A DNA stretch of 64,000 nt from assembly GCA_964565645.1 (NCBI GenBank), contig CAZMFQ010000001.1:308696-372695 (forward strand), written 5' to 3'. Source of the stretch: JAHIQC01 sp964565645. GTDB lineage: Bacteria > Actinomycetota > Coriobacteriia > Anaerosomatales > JAHIQC01. Made by a program: the position numbers and the translations under genes. The notes beneath the pieces were generated by a model. It was not told the origin of the DNA, made no database searches, and worked only from the letters and a program-made list of their open reading frames with translations. Positions within the stretch are counted from its first letter, which is position 1; each line of letters begins with the position of its first letter. Below, piece by piece: positions 7,784 through 17,367 of this stretch.

Positions 7784-10243
7784 ATGGGGGCACCGAGCAC
7801 GGACATGCGCTCCTCGGCCTTGATTCCCGGCGTCGCGATCGTCGCGACTCTCGCAGCCACGGCGGCGGCCGCATACGGCTACGTGCATGTGATCGCCACC
7901 GGATCGTATGCGCTGCTGCACCTCATCGTCGAACTCGTGGGGATCATCGTATCCGCCGGCGTGTTCATGGTCGTATGGAACACACGCAAGACCATCGCCA
8001 ACGGATACATCGTCGTCATCGCACTCGCGGGCATCTTCGTGGCGGGCGTCGATCTCATGCATGCCCTCACGTACAAGGGCGTCGACCTCATCCCTCAATC
8101 GAGCGCCGATCTCCCCACTCAGCTCTGGCTCGTGGCGCGATACCTGCAGGCCGCGTCCATCGCACTCGCGCCGCGCTACGTCACAAGGAAGGCCTCCCCG
8201 AACGCCGTCCTCGCCGGCTTCGGCGCCGCGACGGCGGTCCTTCTCGGGCTCATCGCCGTCGGACTGTTTCCCGCGGCCTTCGTTGAGGGCCAGGGACTCA
8301 CGCAGTTCAAGGTCACAAGCGAGATCGTCATCAGCAGCGTGATGGTCTTCGGGCTGGTCGGTCTCGTGCTCAAGCGACGCGACCAGGACCCCGAGGTCTT
8401 CGCGTTGATGACCGTTGCGATCGCGTGCCTGATCGCTGCCGAGCTCTCGTTCACGGCATATTCCGATCCTACGGCGATCATGAACTATGCCGGCCATATC
8501 CTGCGTATCGCCGGGATGCTGCTGATCTACCGCGCGCTCGTGGTCGCCGCCATCGCCCGACCGTTCGATGTCCTGTTCCTGGAATCCCGCCGCGCATCCG
8601 AGGCGCTGGCGCACAGTGAACAGAGGTTCCGCACCACGTTCGACCAGGCCATCCTCGGCATCATCGAGATCGGCCTCGACGGACGCATCATCCGGGCGAA
8701 CGCCCGGATGGGAGAACTGATCGGACGACCCGCCGAGGAGCTTGCCGGAACGGATGCCGGCGCCCTGACATGCGATCGGGACATCGCTGACGAGCGGGCG
8801 CTCTTCGCCGAACTCGAGGCGGGCAGGATCCACGAATACCGCATCGAGAAGCGGATCAACGGTATTCAGGGCTGCGATCTATGGGTCGCCGCCAACCGCT
8901 CGAGTGTCCACGCGAATGACGGCACGGTCGCCTACTTCATCGAGATGATGGAAGACATCACCGTCAGGCGCGAGACCGAGGCGCAGCTCGAGCGCTCCCG
9001 GGACCTCAAGGCCGCGCTGGCCACCATCGACGTCTCCGTCAACTCCACGCTCGACCTCGACGAGATCATCAGCACAGCAGTCACCGAGGGCTCGCGTACC
9101 ATCGGCGCCGACAGCGCAGCCGTCATCATGCTCGAGGACCGGAGCTGGCGCGTTCGCAACGCCCTGGGGTTCAGGGAGGACATCTCGGGGACACTCCTGA
9201 CAGACGAGCAGATGAACGACATGCTGCGAAGCGACGCGATGGATCTGCCGCTCGCCATCAGCGATGCACTGCACGACTCCCGGATCAGCCCCGAGATCGC
9301 TGCACGATTCGGCGTGCGCTCGCTGATCCTCATCCCGTTGAGTTTCCGCGGCACCACCCTCGGGCTGCTGCTGCTCAACTTCGCGACGGGGCCCCGGGAG
9401 TTCGATGAGGACGAGATCGGCTTCGCACTCGAACTCTCCTCGGCGCTCACGATGGCCATCGAGAACTCGCGACTGTACGAGGCCGAGCGTCGCACCGTCG
9501 ACACGCTGCAGGCATCACTGCTGAGCACACAGACCGACATCCCCGGCGTGGACTTCTCCACGGCGTACTACAGCGCGATGGAACTCGCGCGCATCGGGGG
9601 CGACTTCTTCGACGTCTTCAGCCTTCCCGACGATCGCGTCGCGTTCGCGGTCGGCGATGTGTCAGGCAAGGGTATCGAGGCGGCCGCCATCACCGCGATC
9701 GCCAAGAGCACGGTACGCGCGTTCGCGTTCGAGTGGGGCTCCCCCGGGCGCGTCGTGCGTGCGGCGAACCAGGCGCTGCTCCGACAACTCGACGAGTCCC
9801 GGTTCGTGACGCTCGTATACGGCCTCATCGACCTGGCGACAGGCGACACGCGCATCGTGTGCGCGGGTCACCCCTCCCCGCTGATCTGCGACGAACACGA
9901 TTGCATCGAGGACGTGTCGATACACAACCCGCCGCTCGCGGTGTTCGAACTCGCCGACTTCCAGGAGTTCCACACGAGGCTGCGACCGGGCATGCGCGTG
10001 GTCGCGTTCAGCGACGGACTGCTCGACGCGCGCCACGGCGACGAGTTCCTCGGCGAAGAACGAGTACGCGACCTCATCGCGGGCATGGGCAACGCGAACC
10101 CCTCGGAGCTCACATCCTCGCTGCTCGCCGCGGCGACCACACACTCCGACGGCAGGCCGCCCGACGACATCGCCATACTCGCGCTGCGCTACTCCGGACC
10201 GCCAGGGGCGGTCCACACCGCCGAGGAGAGGGCCCAGGAGTAG
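7784..10243 (+). CDS. MASE3-PAS-GAF-PP2C membrane serine phosphatase
   Basis: An 819-residue signalling protein. Residues about 15-260 form a multi-helix MASE3-type sensor ('LMHALTYKG' and surrounding helices are characteristic). A PAS domain spans about 275-395 ('FRTTFDQAILGIIEI' to 'FIEMMEDIT'), and a GAF domain about 410-560. A SpoIIE/RsbU-type PP2C phosphatase spans about 585-810 with metal-site motifs 'IGGDFFDVF', 'GDVSGKG', 'FSDGLLDAR' and 'PPDDIAIL' all intact. Such enzymes dephosphorylate anti-anti-sigma factors in partner-switching systems. No anti-sigma kinase or STAS gene lies nearby, so its target is encoded elsewhere. ATG 7784 follows 'gggaggatc'. Confidence 0.93.
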   Translation: MGAPSTDMRSSALIPGVAIVATLAATAAAAYGYVHVIATGSYALLHLIVELVGIIVSAGVFMVVWNTRKTIANGYIVVIALAGIFVAGVDLMHALTYKGVDLIPQSSADLPTQLWLVARYLQAASIALAPRYVTRKASPNAVLAGFGAATAVLLGLIAVGLFPAAFVEGQGLTQFKVTSEIVISSVMVFGLVGLVLKRRDQDPEVFALMTVAIACLIAAELSFTAYSDPTAIMNYAGHILRIAGMLLIYRALVVAAIARPFDVLFLESRRASEALAHSEQRFRTTFDQAILGIIEIGLDGRIIRANARMGELIGRPAEELAGTDAGALTCDRDIADERALFAELEAGRIHEYRIEKRINGIQGCDLWVAANRSSVHANDGTVAYFIEMMEDITVRRETEAQLERSRDLKAALATIDVSVNSTLDLDEIISTAVTEGSRTIGADSAAVIMLEDRSWRVRNALGFREDISGTLLTDEQMNDMLRSDAMDLPLAISDALHDSRISPEIAARFGVRSLILIPLSFRGTTLGLLLLNFATGPREFDEDEIGFALELSSALTMAIENSRLYEAERRTVDTLQASLLSTQTDIPGVDFSTAYYSAMELARIGGDFFDVFSLPDDRVAFAVGDVSGKGIEAAAITAIAKSTVRAFAFEWGSPGRVVRAANQALLRQLDESRFVTLVYGLIDLATGDTRIVCAGHPSPLICDEHDCIEDVSIHNPPLAVFELADFQEFHTRLRPGMRVVAFSDGLLDARHGDEFLGEERVRDLIAGMGNANPSELTSSLLAAATTHSDGRPPDDIAILALRYSGPPGAVHTAEERAQE

Positions 10244-10261
10244 GAGCGACGCCTGAGAGAC

Positions 10262-11302
10262 TCAGTCCTCGGCCGCGCGCACCCCGCGGAGGGTGAGCCC
10301 TATGAGCGCCGAGGTGGCCACCACGCAGATCACGTCGAGAACGAACAGGTTGTCGATCGCGACAGCGGCCACCTGCGCGATCGTGGCCGCGGACATCAGA
10401 CTGAAGGTCAGGATCGACGAGCGACGGCCCGCCTGGCGGCTCTCCACATTCGTGTTCCCGAGCTGATAGAACGCGAACATCATGAGATCGGCGATGAGGG
10501 CGACCGCGGCCACCTTGACGCTGTGGGTCAAGAGCGCGACCACGAGCGGCGTGGCGATGACGAGCGGGTAGAACGCGAGGTACTCCGAGAGCGCGTTGCC
10601 GATGATGAGCAGGCGCTCCGGATCGTGGTTGCGATGAAGCCGGCCGACCACACCACTGACGTTGGCGTAGTACTGCGAGGAGTACAGGGCGCCGAGGAGC
10701 GCCAGCATCACATACCAGTAGGCGGCGGCATTCACAGACCCCACCGCGATCAACCCCGCCAGGGCCGCGCCCGCGATCGCGACTATGAGATTGGACCACG
10801 CGACACTCGTAGCCGCCTCGGCCTGGAGGTTGTCGTCTGTGGCGTCGCACCCCTCCAGCAATCGCTTGCGGAGCCGGAGACGATGCTCGCCCTCACCGAA
10901 GTAGTGCTCGTGGACCTCGCCGACCTGCTCGAACCCCAAGTGGTCGTAGAGTCGACGCGCAGGATGGTTGGCCGGGTCGACCGTGAGCTCGACCTCGCAC
11001 ATGCCCAACGCCTTGGCCTCCGCGAGCACCTGCTCCATCAATGCGCGACCGACGCCCTTGCCCTGGGCGTCCTTCTTCACGCCGACCGCGATCACAAGCC
11101 CCTTGTCGGGGTCCGCGCCCGTCGGGGAGATCAGAGCATAGCCCAGGATGTCGTCGCCCTCGGCGGCCACGACGAACGTGTTCGGGTATATGTCGCCGAA
11201 CTGCACGAAGGTGGGGCCCGGCATGGCCTCATGGCTGAAGACCGAGTTCTCGACGGCAAGAACCCCATCGAGATCATCGCGCCTGAACCGACGAACCTCC
11301 AC
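10262..11302 (-). CDS. GNAT acetyltransferase fused to a membrane domain
   Basis: A 346-residue two-part protein. The first ~155 residues are a GNAT N-acetyltransferase with the acetyl-CoA loop 'VKKDAQGKGVGRALM' and the C-terminal 'ARRLYDHLGFEQVGEVHEHY' motif of RimI-like enzymes. The remaining ~190 residues hold five or six membrane helices, including 'LIVAIAGAALAGLIAVG' and 'LVIATPLVVALLT', with no recognised family. GTG 11302 is chosen because 'gaggagtggggg' lies just upstream and it places the GNAT start normally; ATG 11329 lacks a ribosome site. The membrane half suggests acetylation of a membrane-associated or lipid-linked amine, which is inference. It is convergent with the phosphatase gene. 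Confidence 0.85.
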   Translation of the reverse strand: MEVRRFRRDDLDGVLAVENSVFSHEAMPGPTFVQFGDIYPNTFVVAAEGDDILGYALISPTGADPDKGLVIAVGVKKDAQGKGVGRALMEQVLAEAKALGMCEVELTVDPANHPARRLYDHLGFEQVGEVHEHYFGEGEHRLRLRKRLLEGCDATDDNLQAEAATSVAWSNLIVAIAGAALAGLIAVGSVNAAAYWYVMLALLGALYSSQYYANVSGVVGRLHRNHDPERLLIIGNALSEYLAFYPLVIATPLVVALLTHSVKVAAVALIADLMMFAFYQLGNTNVESRQAGRRSSILTFSLMSAATIAQVAAVAIDNLFVLDVICVVATSALIGLTLRGVRAAED

Positions 11303-11337
11303 GATTCCCCCACTCCTCGGCGACCGCATCAGTCTAG

Positions 11338-11372
11338 CAAAGCGGCCCTCCTCGTCTCCGAGAAGGGCCGCT
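11338..11372 (-). terminator. Hairpin terminator downstream of tRNA-Leu
   Basis: The 9-base arms AGCGGCCCT (11341-11349) and AGGGCCGCT (11364-11372) are perfectly complementary. On the minus strand they are followed by TTTG. Position and direction fit termination of the tRNA-Leu transcript; the T-run is short. Confidence 0.6.
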
Positions 11373-11381
11373 GATCGTTCT

Positions 11382-11467
11382 TGGTGTCCGAGGAGGGATT
11401 TGAACCCTCACGTCCTTGCGGACACTAGGCCCTCAACCTAGCGCGTCTGCCGTTCCGCCACTCGGAC
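11382..11467 (-). tRNA. tRNA-Leu (anticodon GAG)
   Basis: Minus-strand cloverleaf with a 7-bp acceptor stem GTCCGAG/CTCGGAC and discriminator A. The anticodon stem is CTAGG/CCTAG around a seven-base loop whose centre reads GAG. A long class II variable arm (GTCC/GGAC) and the T-arm 'GGTTCAAATCC' are present. The terminal CCA is encoded in the DNA (11382-11384 reversed). It decodes CUC and, by wobble, CUU. It stands alone, with a hairpin terminator just downstream. Confidence 0.95.
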
Positions 11468-11544
11468 TTGCACCGTCCCGGCGTGGGACAGCGTAGGCGA
11501 GTATAGCAAGTCGATTACGACCGCGCTACCCTTTCGACCTGCCC

Positions 11545-12561
11545 CTACACGCTCAGCTTGGGTTGACCGTCGACCAGCTCGATCGGGAACGGTTTCGCGA
11601 AGTGACATGCGGCCCGATGGCCCGGTTCGACCTCGCTAAGCAGGGGTTCCTCGGCGGAACAGATCTGCTGCGCGATCGGACACCGAGTGTGGAAGCGGCA
11701 CCCCGTCGGCGGATCGATCGGGCTCGGAGGGTCACCCGGCAGGATGATGCGCTCGCGGGATCGCTGCACGTCCGGGTCGGGCACGGGCACCGCGGAGAGC
11801 AGCGACTGGGTGTACGGGTGATGCGGCGCGGCGTAGAGCTGCCGCCAGTCGCTGATCTCGACGATCTTGCCGAGGTACATCACCGCAACGTCGTCGGAGA
11901 TGTGCTGGACGACGGAGAGATCGTGCGCGATGAAGAGATATGCGAGATGCAGCTCATCCTGCAGGCGGTCGAGCAGGTTGAGCACCTGTGCCTGGATTGA
12001 GACGTCGAGCGCGGAGACGGGCTCGTCGCACACGATGAGCTTCGGGTCGAGCGCGAGAGCACGCGCGATACCGATGCGTTGGCGCTGGCCGCCGGAGAAC
12101 TCGTGCGGGTACCGATTGATGTGCTCCGGGTTCAGGCCCACCAGATCGAGCAGGTCTTTGACCTTGGTGACCCTGGTGCCACGGGAGCCGATCGAATGGA
12201 TCAGAAGGGGTTCGGCCACGATCTCACCGATGGTCATGCGGGGGTTCAGCGAGGCGTACGGGTCCTGGAAGATGATCTGCACATCGCGCCTGAACGCCTT
12301 GAGGTCCGCGCCCTTGAGACCGGTGATCTCCTCGCCTTCGAACTTGATGCTGCCCGCGGTCGGTTCGATGAGTCGGATGATGCAACGGCCGGTGGTGGAC
12401 TTGCCGCACCCGGACTCACCGACGAGTCCCAGGGTCTTGCCGCGTCCCACGGTGAACGACACGTCGTCCACCGCGCTCACGGTGCCCGCCCGCCTTGAGA
12501 ACACGCCGTGTCTGACCGCGAAATGCTTGGACAGCGAGGCGACCTCGAGCAGTTCGCTCAT
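11545..12561 (-). CDS. oppF: Oligopeptide ABC transporter ATP-binding protein OppF
   Basis: A 338-residue ABC ATPase of the OppD/F class, the second ATPase of a peptide/nickel-type importer. Walker A is 'GESGCGKS', the signature 'FSGGQRQR', Walker B 'LIVCDEPVSALD' and the switch His is in 'FIAHDLS'. The C-terminal oligopeptide-type region holds 'GCRFHTRCP' with further cysteines ('ICSAEEP', 'ACHF'), a pattern associated with a [4Fe-4S] or zinc site in this class. ATG 12561 shares one base with the oppD stop (TGATG). It is the last gene of oppABCDF. Confidence 0.95.
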   Translation of the reverse strand: MSELLEVASLSKHFAVRHGVFSRRAGTVSAVDDVSFTVGRGKTLGLVGESGCGKSTTGRCIIRLIEPTAGSIKFEGEEITGLKGADLKAFRRDVQIIFQDPYASLNPRMTIGEIVAEPLLIHSIGSRGTRVTKVKDLLDLVGLNPEHINRYPHEFSGGQRQRIGIARALALDPKLIVCDEPVSALDVSIQAQVLNLLDRLQDELHLAYLFIAHDLSVVQHISDDVAVMYLGKIVEISDWRQLYAAPHHPYTQSLLSAVPVPDPDVQRSRERIILPGDPPSPIDPPTGCRFHTRCPIAQQICSAEEPLLSEVEPGHRAACHFAKPFPIELVDGQPKLSV

Positions 12562-13580
12562 CAGGTGCTCACCCCCGCACATTCGAGGGCGCTGCGCTCG
12601 AAGCCCGCATCACCGGAGAAGTGGCACGAGGAGCCGTGGTCGCCTTCGACCGCCCGGAACGGCGGCTCGGTCGTGAAGCAGATCTTCTTCGCGTACGGGC
12701 AACGGGGACTGAACGCGCATCCCGCCGGCACGTCGATGAGACTCGGCGGCTGGCCCTTGATCGGGCACAGCGCGGACTTGTCCGAGATGTCGTGGCGCGG
12801 GATCGAGTCCATCAGGCCCCAGGTATAGGGATGCAGCGGACGGTAGAACACCTCGTCGACCGTTCCGTACTCGACAGGCCTGCCGGCATACATGACGAGT
12901 ATCCGGTCCGCCATGTCGGCGACCACACCAAGATCGTGAGTGATCATGATGATCGCCGAGCCGGTGCGCTCCTGGATCTCCTGCATGAGCTCGAGGATCT
13001 GAGCCTGGATGGTCACATCGAGCGCGGTCGTGGGCTCATCGGCGATAAGGATGTCCGGATCGCACGCGAGCGCCATGGCGATCATCACGCGCTGCCGCAT
13101 GCCACCGGAGAACTGGTGCGGGTAGTCGCGCACGCGCTCCTCGGCATGCGGGATGCCTACCAGGTCCAAGAGCTCGACGGCACGCTTCCATGCGTCGGCC
13201 TTGCCCATGCCCTTGTGGAGCATGAGCGGCTCGGCCAACTGCCTGCCGATACGGTACACGGGATTCAGCGACGTCATCGGGTCCTGGAAGATCATCGCGA
13301 TCTCGTTGCCGCGGACCGAGCGGATCTCGTCCTCGCTCATGTCGAGGAGCGAGCGACCCTTGAACAGGACCTCACCACCCTCGATCCGGCCCGGAGGCAT
13401 AGGGATGAGCCGCATCATGGTCAGCGCGGTGACGGACTTGCCCGAGCCGGACTCACCCACCACTCCGAGGGTCTCGCCGCGCGAAAGGGTGTAGGAGACC
13501 CCGTCGACGGCTTTGACCACTCCGTCACGCGTATGAAAGTGCATCTTCAGGTCCGTGACCCGAAGCAGTTCCTCTGCCAT
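12561..13580 (-). CDS. oppD: Oligopeptide ABC transporter ATP-binding protein OppD
   Basis: A 339-residue ABC ATPase that pairs with OppF to power peptide import. Walker A is 'GESGSGKS', the Q-loop 'MIFQDPMTSLNP', the signature 'FSGGMRQR', Walker B 'ILIADEPTTALD' and the His switch 'MITHDLG'. The C-terminal oligopeptide-binding extension has 'GCAFSPRCPYAKKIC' and 'SCHF', the same cysteine pattern as OppF. It starts at ATG 13580, three bases after the oppC stop, and runs into oppF with a one-base overlap. Confidence rests on complete motifs and operon order. Confidence 0.95.
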   Translation of the reverse strand: MAEELLRVTDLKMHFHTRDGVVKAVDGVSYTLSRGETLGVVGESGSGKSVTALTMMRLIPMPPGRIEGGEVLFKGRSLLDMSEDEIRSVRGNEIAMIFQDPMTSLNPVYRIGRQLAEPLMLHKGMGKADAWKRAVELLDLVGIPHAEERVRDYPHQFSGGMRQRVMIAMALACDPDILIADEPTTALDVTIQAQILELMQEIQERTGSAIIMITHDLGVVADMADRILVMYAGRPVEYGTVDEVFYRPLHPYTWGLMDSIPRHDISDKSALCPIKGQPPSLIDVPAGCAFSPRCPYAKKICFTTEPPFRAVEGDHGSSCHFSGDAGFERSALECAGVST

Positions 13581-13583
13581 CTG

Positions 13584-14594
13584 TCAGTCCTTCATCTTGA
13601 CGTCGAGCGCATCGCGCACACCGTCTCCGAGCAGCGTGAACGCTAGAACGGTCGAGAGGATCGCAAGGCCCGGCCATACGACCAGCCCGGGATTCGAGGT
13701 CAGGAACGCCCTTCCCTCTTCGATCATGCGGCCCCATGAGGGCGTTGGAGGCGGAACGCCAAGGCCCAGGAAGGACAGCGCCGCCTCGGTGAGGATTGCG
13801 CCGCCTATCGACATGGTCGCGTAGACGATGATCGGAGCGACAGCGTTGGGCATGATGTGGCGGGTCAACAAGCGGGCGTCGCTCGCGCCGAGCGCGCGAC
13901 CGGCGTCGACGTAGTCGTTCTCCTTGACCGAGAGGATCGAGCTGCGGAAGACGCGCGCGATGCTCGTCCAGCCCAGAAGTCCGATGGTGCCGACCATCGA
14001 GATCAGACCGCGATACTGAGGCGGGATGACCGCCAGCAGAAGAATCGCGAAGAGGATGTAGGGAAACGCAAGGAAGATGTCGGTGATCCGCATGATGATC
14101 GTGTCGGTCCAACCGCCGTAGAACCCGGAGAACGCACCGAGGACGAGCCCGATGATCACGGATACCGCGACCGCAAGCACGCCGACCGCGAGTGAGATCC
14201 TCGCGCCGTACACGACCCGCGCGAAGATGTCGCGACCCAGATCGTCGGTGCCCATCGGATGCTCGGCGCTCGGTCCCATGAGGCGTTCGGCCGCAGCCGT
14301 CTGCGTGTTGATCTCCGTCGGGCTTCCGTAGTTCTGCGGCACCCACAGGTCCGCGCTCACCGTGGCGACCACGACGATCAGGATCCACGCCAATGCCACG
14401 AGCGCGAGCTTGTTGCGCTTGAGGCGATACCAGGCGTCGCCCCATAGTGTGCGCGTCTGGTGAGCCGCATGCTGCTCGAGCGGCTCAGTGGGCGGGGCTG
14501 CGGGCATACCGCTGCGATAGCCCTTCACACCGTGGTCCTCGGCCATGTCCTTCTCAAAGTCCTGTTGAGAGTCCCTGCTCATCTGATCACTCAC
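13584..14594 (-). CDS. oppC: Oligopeptide ABC transporter permease OppC
   Basis: A 336-residue inner-membrane permease. A ~55-residue polar N-terminus precedes the first helix ('LALVALAWILIVVVATV'), followed by a large external loop. The binding-protein-dependent transport core includes the coupling motif 'EAALSFLGLGVPPPTPSWG' near the end. 'GTDDLGRDIFARVVYGARIS' is typical of OppC/DppC. The start at ATG 14594 overlaps the end of oppB by eight bases. It forms the channel with OppB. Confidence 0.95.
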   Translation of the reverse strand: MSDQMSRDSQQDFEKDMAEDHGVKGYRSGMPAAPPTEPLEQHAAHQTRTLWGDAWYRLKRNKLALVALAWILIVVVATVSADLWVPQNYGSPTEINTQTAAAERLMGPSAEHPMGTDDLGRDIFARVVYGARISLAVGVLAVAVSVIIGLVLGAFSGFYGGWTDTIIMRITDIFLAFPYILFAILLLAVIPPQYRGLISMVGTIGLLGWTSIARVFRSSILSVKENDYVDAGRALGASDARLLTRHIMPNAVAPIIVYATMSIGGAILTEAALSFLGLGVPPPTPSWGRMIEEGRAFLTSNPGLVVWPGLAILSTVLAFTLLGDGVRDALDVKMKD

Positions 14595-15561
14595 CCGCCC
14601 CGCCGCCGTAGCGGATGCGCGGATCGAGGAAGGCGTACGAGATGTCGACCAGAAGGTTGATCACCAGCACGACGACCAGCACCAGGATGACTCCCCCGAA
14701 GACCACGGGATAGTCCCGGCCGCTGATCGCGCGGAAGATGGTGAACCCGACACCAGGCCAGTTGAAGACGGTCTCGGTCAGGATGGCGCCGGAGAGCATG
14801 GCGCCGAGGTCCAGGCCGATGAACGTGACGACGGGGATCATCGCGTTCTTCATCGCATGGTCCCAGAGCACGCGCCTCGACGAGAGACCCTTGGCGTGCG
14901 CCGTACGGATGTAGTCCTGGCCCACCACCTCGAGCAACTGGCTACGCATGATGCGCGCGGCATATGCGGTGGAGACCGATGCGAGTGTGATCGCGGGCAG
15001 GATCAGGTGCACCCAATCCGGGAACTGCGCACTCGAAGCACCGGAAACCGGGAGGTAGAACGCACCGCTGGTCCAACCCTTGAGCCATATGCCGAAGAAG
15101 TACTGCAGCAACAAGCCCAACCAGAACACCGGCAGCGCCACCATGATCGACGTGGACAATGTGACGAGCATATCCGCCCATGAATACTGCTTGATCGCTG
15201 AGATGATGCCGGCCGCCACCCCCACTATGATCTCGATGATGATCGCGGCGAACGCGAGCTTCATCGTGTAGGGGTACGTGTCCTTGAGTATCTCGGTCAC
15301 GGGCCGTCCCGTGTAGATCGACGTGCCCAGATCGCCCTTGGCGAGTTTACCGAGGTAGTTGACGTATTGAATGTACCAGGGATCGTTCAGGCCGTAGGCC
15401 TCGCGCAGCTCCGCGTAGACAGCGGGAGACATGGCGCGCTCACCCGTACGCAGCCTGACCGGATCGCCCGGCAGAACAGTCGTGATGAAGAAGAGCAGGA
15501 GTGTGACGCCGAAGAACACCGGCACGAACTGCAGCAGCCTGCGTGTGATGTACTGAAGCAT
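14587..15561 (-). CDS. oppB: Oligopeptide ABC transporter permease OppB
   Basis: A 324-residue membrane permease beginning 'MLQYITRRLLQFVPVFFGVT', the standard OppB/DppB opening. The 'PGDPVRL' external segment and a C-terminal transport core with 'RTAHAKGLSSRRVLWDHAMK' and 'ETVFNWPGVG' are present. ATG 15561 is preferred over an upstream in-frame start because the family always begins at this helix. It is separated by 100 bases from oppA and overlaps oppC. Together they form the translocation pore for peptides. Confidence 0.95.
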   Translation of the reverse strand: MLQYITRRLLQFVPVFFGVTLLLFFITTVLPGDPVRLRTGERAMSPAVYAELREAYGLNDPWYIQYVNYLGKLAKGDLGTSIYTGRPVTEILKDTYPYTMKLAFAAIIIEIIVGVAAGIISAIKQYSWADMLVTLSTSIMVALPVFWLGLLLQYFFGIWLKGWTSGAFYLPVSGASSAQFPDWVHLILPAITLASVSTAYAARIMRSQLLEVVGQDYIRTAHAKGLSSRRVLWDHAMKNAMIPVVTFIGLDLGAMLSGAILTETVFNWPGVGFTIFRAISGRDYPVVFGGVILVLVVVLVINLLVDISYAFLDPRIRYGGGAGE

Positions 15562-15660
15562 TCTCGACCTTCGATTCCGTGTTCCCGCCGAAAGGGGTGA
15601 CAGGTCCCCTGTATGGAGTCCTGCCACCCCCCTCGAGTGGACTGTGAGCTGTCAGACGGT

Positions 15661-17367
15661 CTACTTGGCTGCAGCCTCGAGCCAGACCTTCTGGAAGTCG
15701 GCCAGACCCATGGCGCTGTAGGTCAGGTCGTGGACACGGTCCGAAGCGATGTGGTGGTGCTTGTAGAACATGACCGGGATGACCGGAAGGTCAGCACCGA
15801 TCGTCTTGTCGATCTCCTGGTACTTGGCGATGCGCTCGCTACCGTCAACGGTCTTGCGCGCGTCGTCGAGCGCCTTGTCGACATCAGGGTTGTTGTACGC
15901 GGACTTGTTGTCGCCCGATGTGCTGAAGAACAGCGGGTACAGGAAGTTGTCCATGATCGGGTAGTCGGCGATCCAGCCCAGACGTCCGAACTGGAAGTTG
16001 CCCGCGTCGTACTTCTTGAGCGTGGTCGGGAAGTCAGCCGTGTCGAACTTGACCGTGAGGCCGATGGCCTGCAGGTCGGACTGGATCAGCTGCATGATCT
16101 TCTCGTGACCACCGTCGTTGTTGAAGGTCAGAGTCAACTCGGGAGCACCCTTGCCGTCAGCGTAGCCGGCGTCGGCGAGCGCCTTCTTGGCGGCCTCGAC
16201 GTCGTACTTCGCATCGGCCCAGACGCCGCTCTCATACCCGGCGACACCAGGAGGAACGATGTTGTCGGCCGGCTCACGGGTTCCCTCGAACACCGTGTCG
16301 CAGATGGCCTGACGGTTGATGGCGTAGGACACCGCCTTGCGCATGTTGGCGTCCTTCATGACATCGTTCTTGGTGTTGGCGACCAGGTAGTAGACCGCGG
16401 TCTCCGCACCCAGAAGCGACTGCTTGCCGGGGTTGGCGGTATAGCCGTTGTCGGACTCGCCGTACTTGGAGACGGCGTCCTGGATCTTGCCCTCACCGAT
16501 CTGGCAGAAGTCGAGCGTACCCGCCTCGAACTCCGTGTAAGCGGTGTTCGGGTCCTTGAAGATGCGGAAATCGATGCCGTCGATGTTCGGGGCGTCGCCG
16601 TAGTAGTTCTCATTCGCGACGACCTTGACGTACTGACCGCGCTTCCACGGCTCCGACATCTTGAACGGACCGTTGCCGACCGGGAAGTCGCCGAACGGAA
16701 CCATCTCGCCGTTGTAATCGACGCCCTCTTCGACCGCCTTCTGCGGCACCGGCGCAAGCGCCGGATGCGCGACGACATACTCGAAGTCAGCGAACGATTC
16801 CTTGAGGGTGACCTCGAGGGTGTAGTCGTCGACGGCCTTCAGGCCCGACATCTCGGTGGCGGTACCGGCCTGGACCTCGTCGTAGCCCTTCACCTTGTCG
16901 ATGTGATAGCTGATGACGGAGGGATCGGCTTCGCCGGTGCTGGTGTTCTTGGTGTTCGGATTCGCGATGCGGTTCCACGCGTACACGAAGTCCTTCGCCA
17001 TGACCGGGGTACCGTCAGAAAACTTGGCGTCCTTGTTGAGCTTGAACGTCCAAACGCTTGCGTCAGCGTTCGGCTCCCACGACTCGGCGGCGGCCGGGAT
17101 GACCTTGGTCGGGTCGAGGGCATCGAAGGCGGTCAGGCTGTCGAAGAGGGACTGCTCGACCTGGGTGCCTTCTGATTCCTGCGTGTTGTAGGGGTCGATG
17201 TAGGCAGGCTCACCGATGTAGTAGCTGAGCGTGCCACCCTTCTGTACCTCTGTGGAACTGCCGCCACCCTCACTTGTGGTCTTGGGTGCGCAGCCCGACA
17301 GGGCCATCGAGAACACCAAACCCAGTGAGAGGGTCGCGACTGCGACCTTACGAAGACGCTTAGCCAA
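15661..17367 (-). CDS. oppA: Oligopeptide-binding lipoprotein OppA
   Basis: A 568-residue extracellular solute-binding protein of family 5, capturing peptides for the Opp importer. The N-terminus has Lys/Arg residues, a hydrophobic stretch and the lipobox 'ALSGC' with lipidated C26. 'GGTLSYYIGEPAYIDPYNTQ' opens the mature domain, and 'WTFKLNKDAKFSDGTPV' is the family hallmark. The start is TTG 17367 with a strong 'aaggaggaaggg' upstream; the in-frame ATG further out lacks one. It leads oppABCDF. The C-terminus is complete. The peptide length preference cannot be read from sequence. Confidence 0.93.
   Translation of the reverse strand: MAKRLRKVAVATLSLGLVFSMALSGCAPKTTSEGGGSSTEVQKGGTLSYYIGEPAYIDPYNTQESEGTQVEQSLFDSLTAFDALDPTKVIPAAAESWEPNADASVWTFKLNKDAKFSDGTPVMAKDFVYAWNRIANPNTKNTSTGEADPSVISYHIDKVKGYDEVQAGTATEMSGLKAVDDYTLEVTLKESFADFEYVVAHPALAPVPQKAVEEGVDYNGEMVPFGDFPVGNGPFKMSEPWKRGQYVKVVANENYYGDAPNIDGIDFRIFKDPNTAYTEFEAGTLDFCQIGEGKIQDAVSKYGESDNGYTANPGKQSLLGAETAVYYLVANTKNDVMKDANMRKAVSYAINRQAICDTVFEGTREPADNIVPPGVAGYESGVWADAKYDVEAAKKALADAGYADGKGAPELTLTFNNDGGHEKIMQLIQSDLQAIGLTVKFDTADFPTTLKKYDAGNFQFGRLGWIADYPIMDNFLYPLFFSTSGDNKSAYNNPDVDKALDDARKTVDGSERIAKYQEIDKTIGADLPVIPVMFYKHHHIASDRVHDLTYSAMGLADFQKVWLEAAAK

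Noticed and set aside
15613..17175. A 520-codon open frame on the plus strand opposite oppA
   Set aside because: Antisense shadow of a clear solute-binding lipoprotein gene; no domains, no ribosome site.
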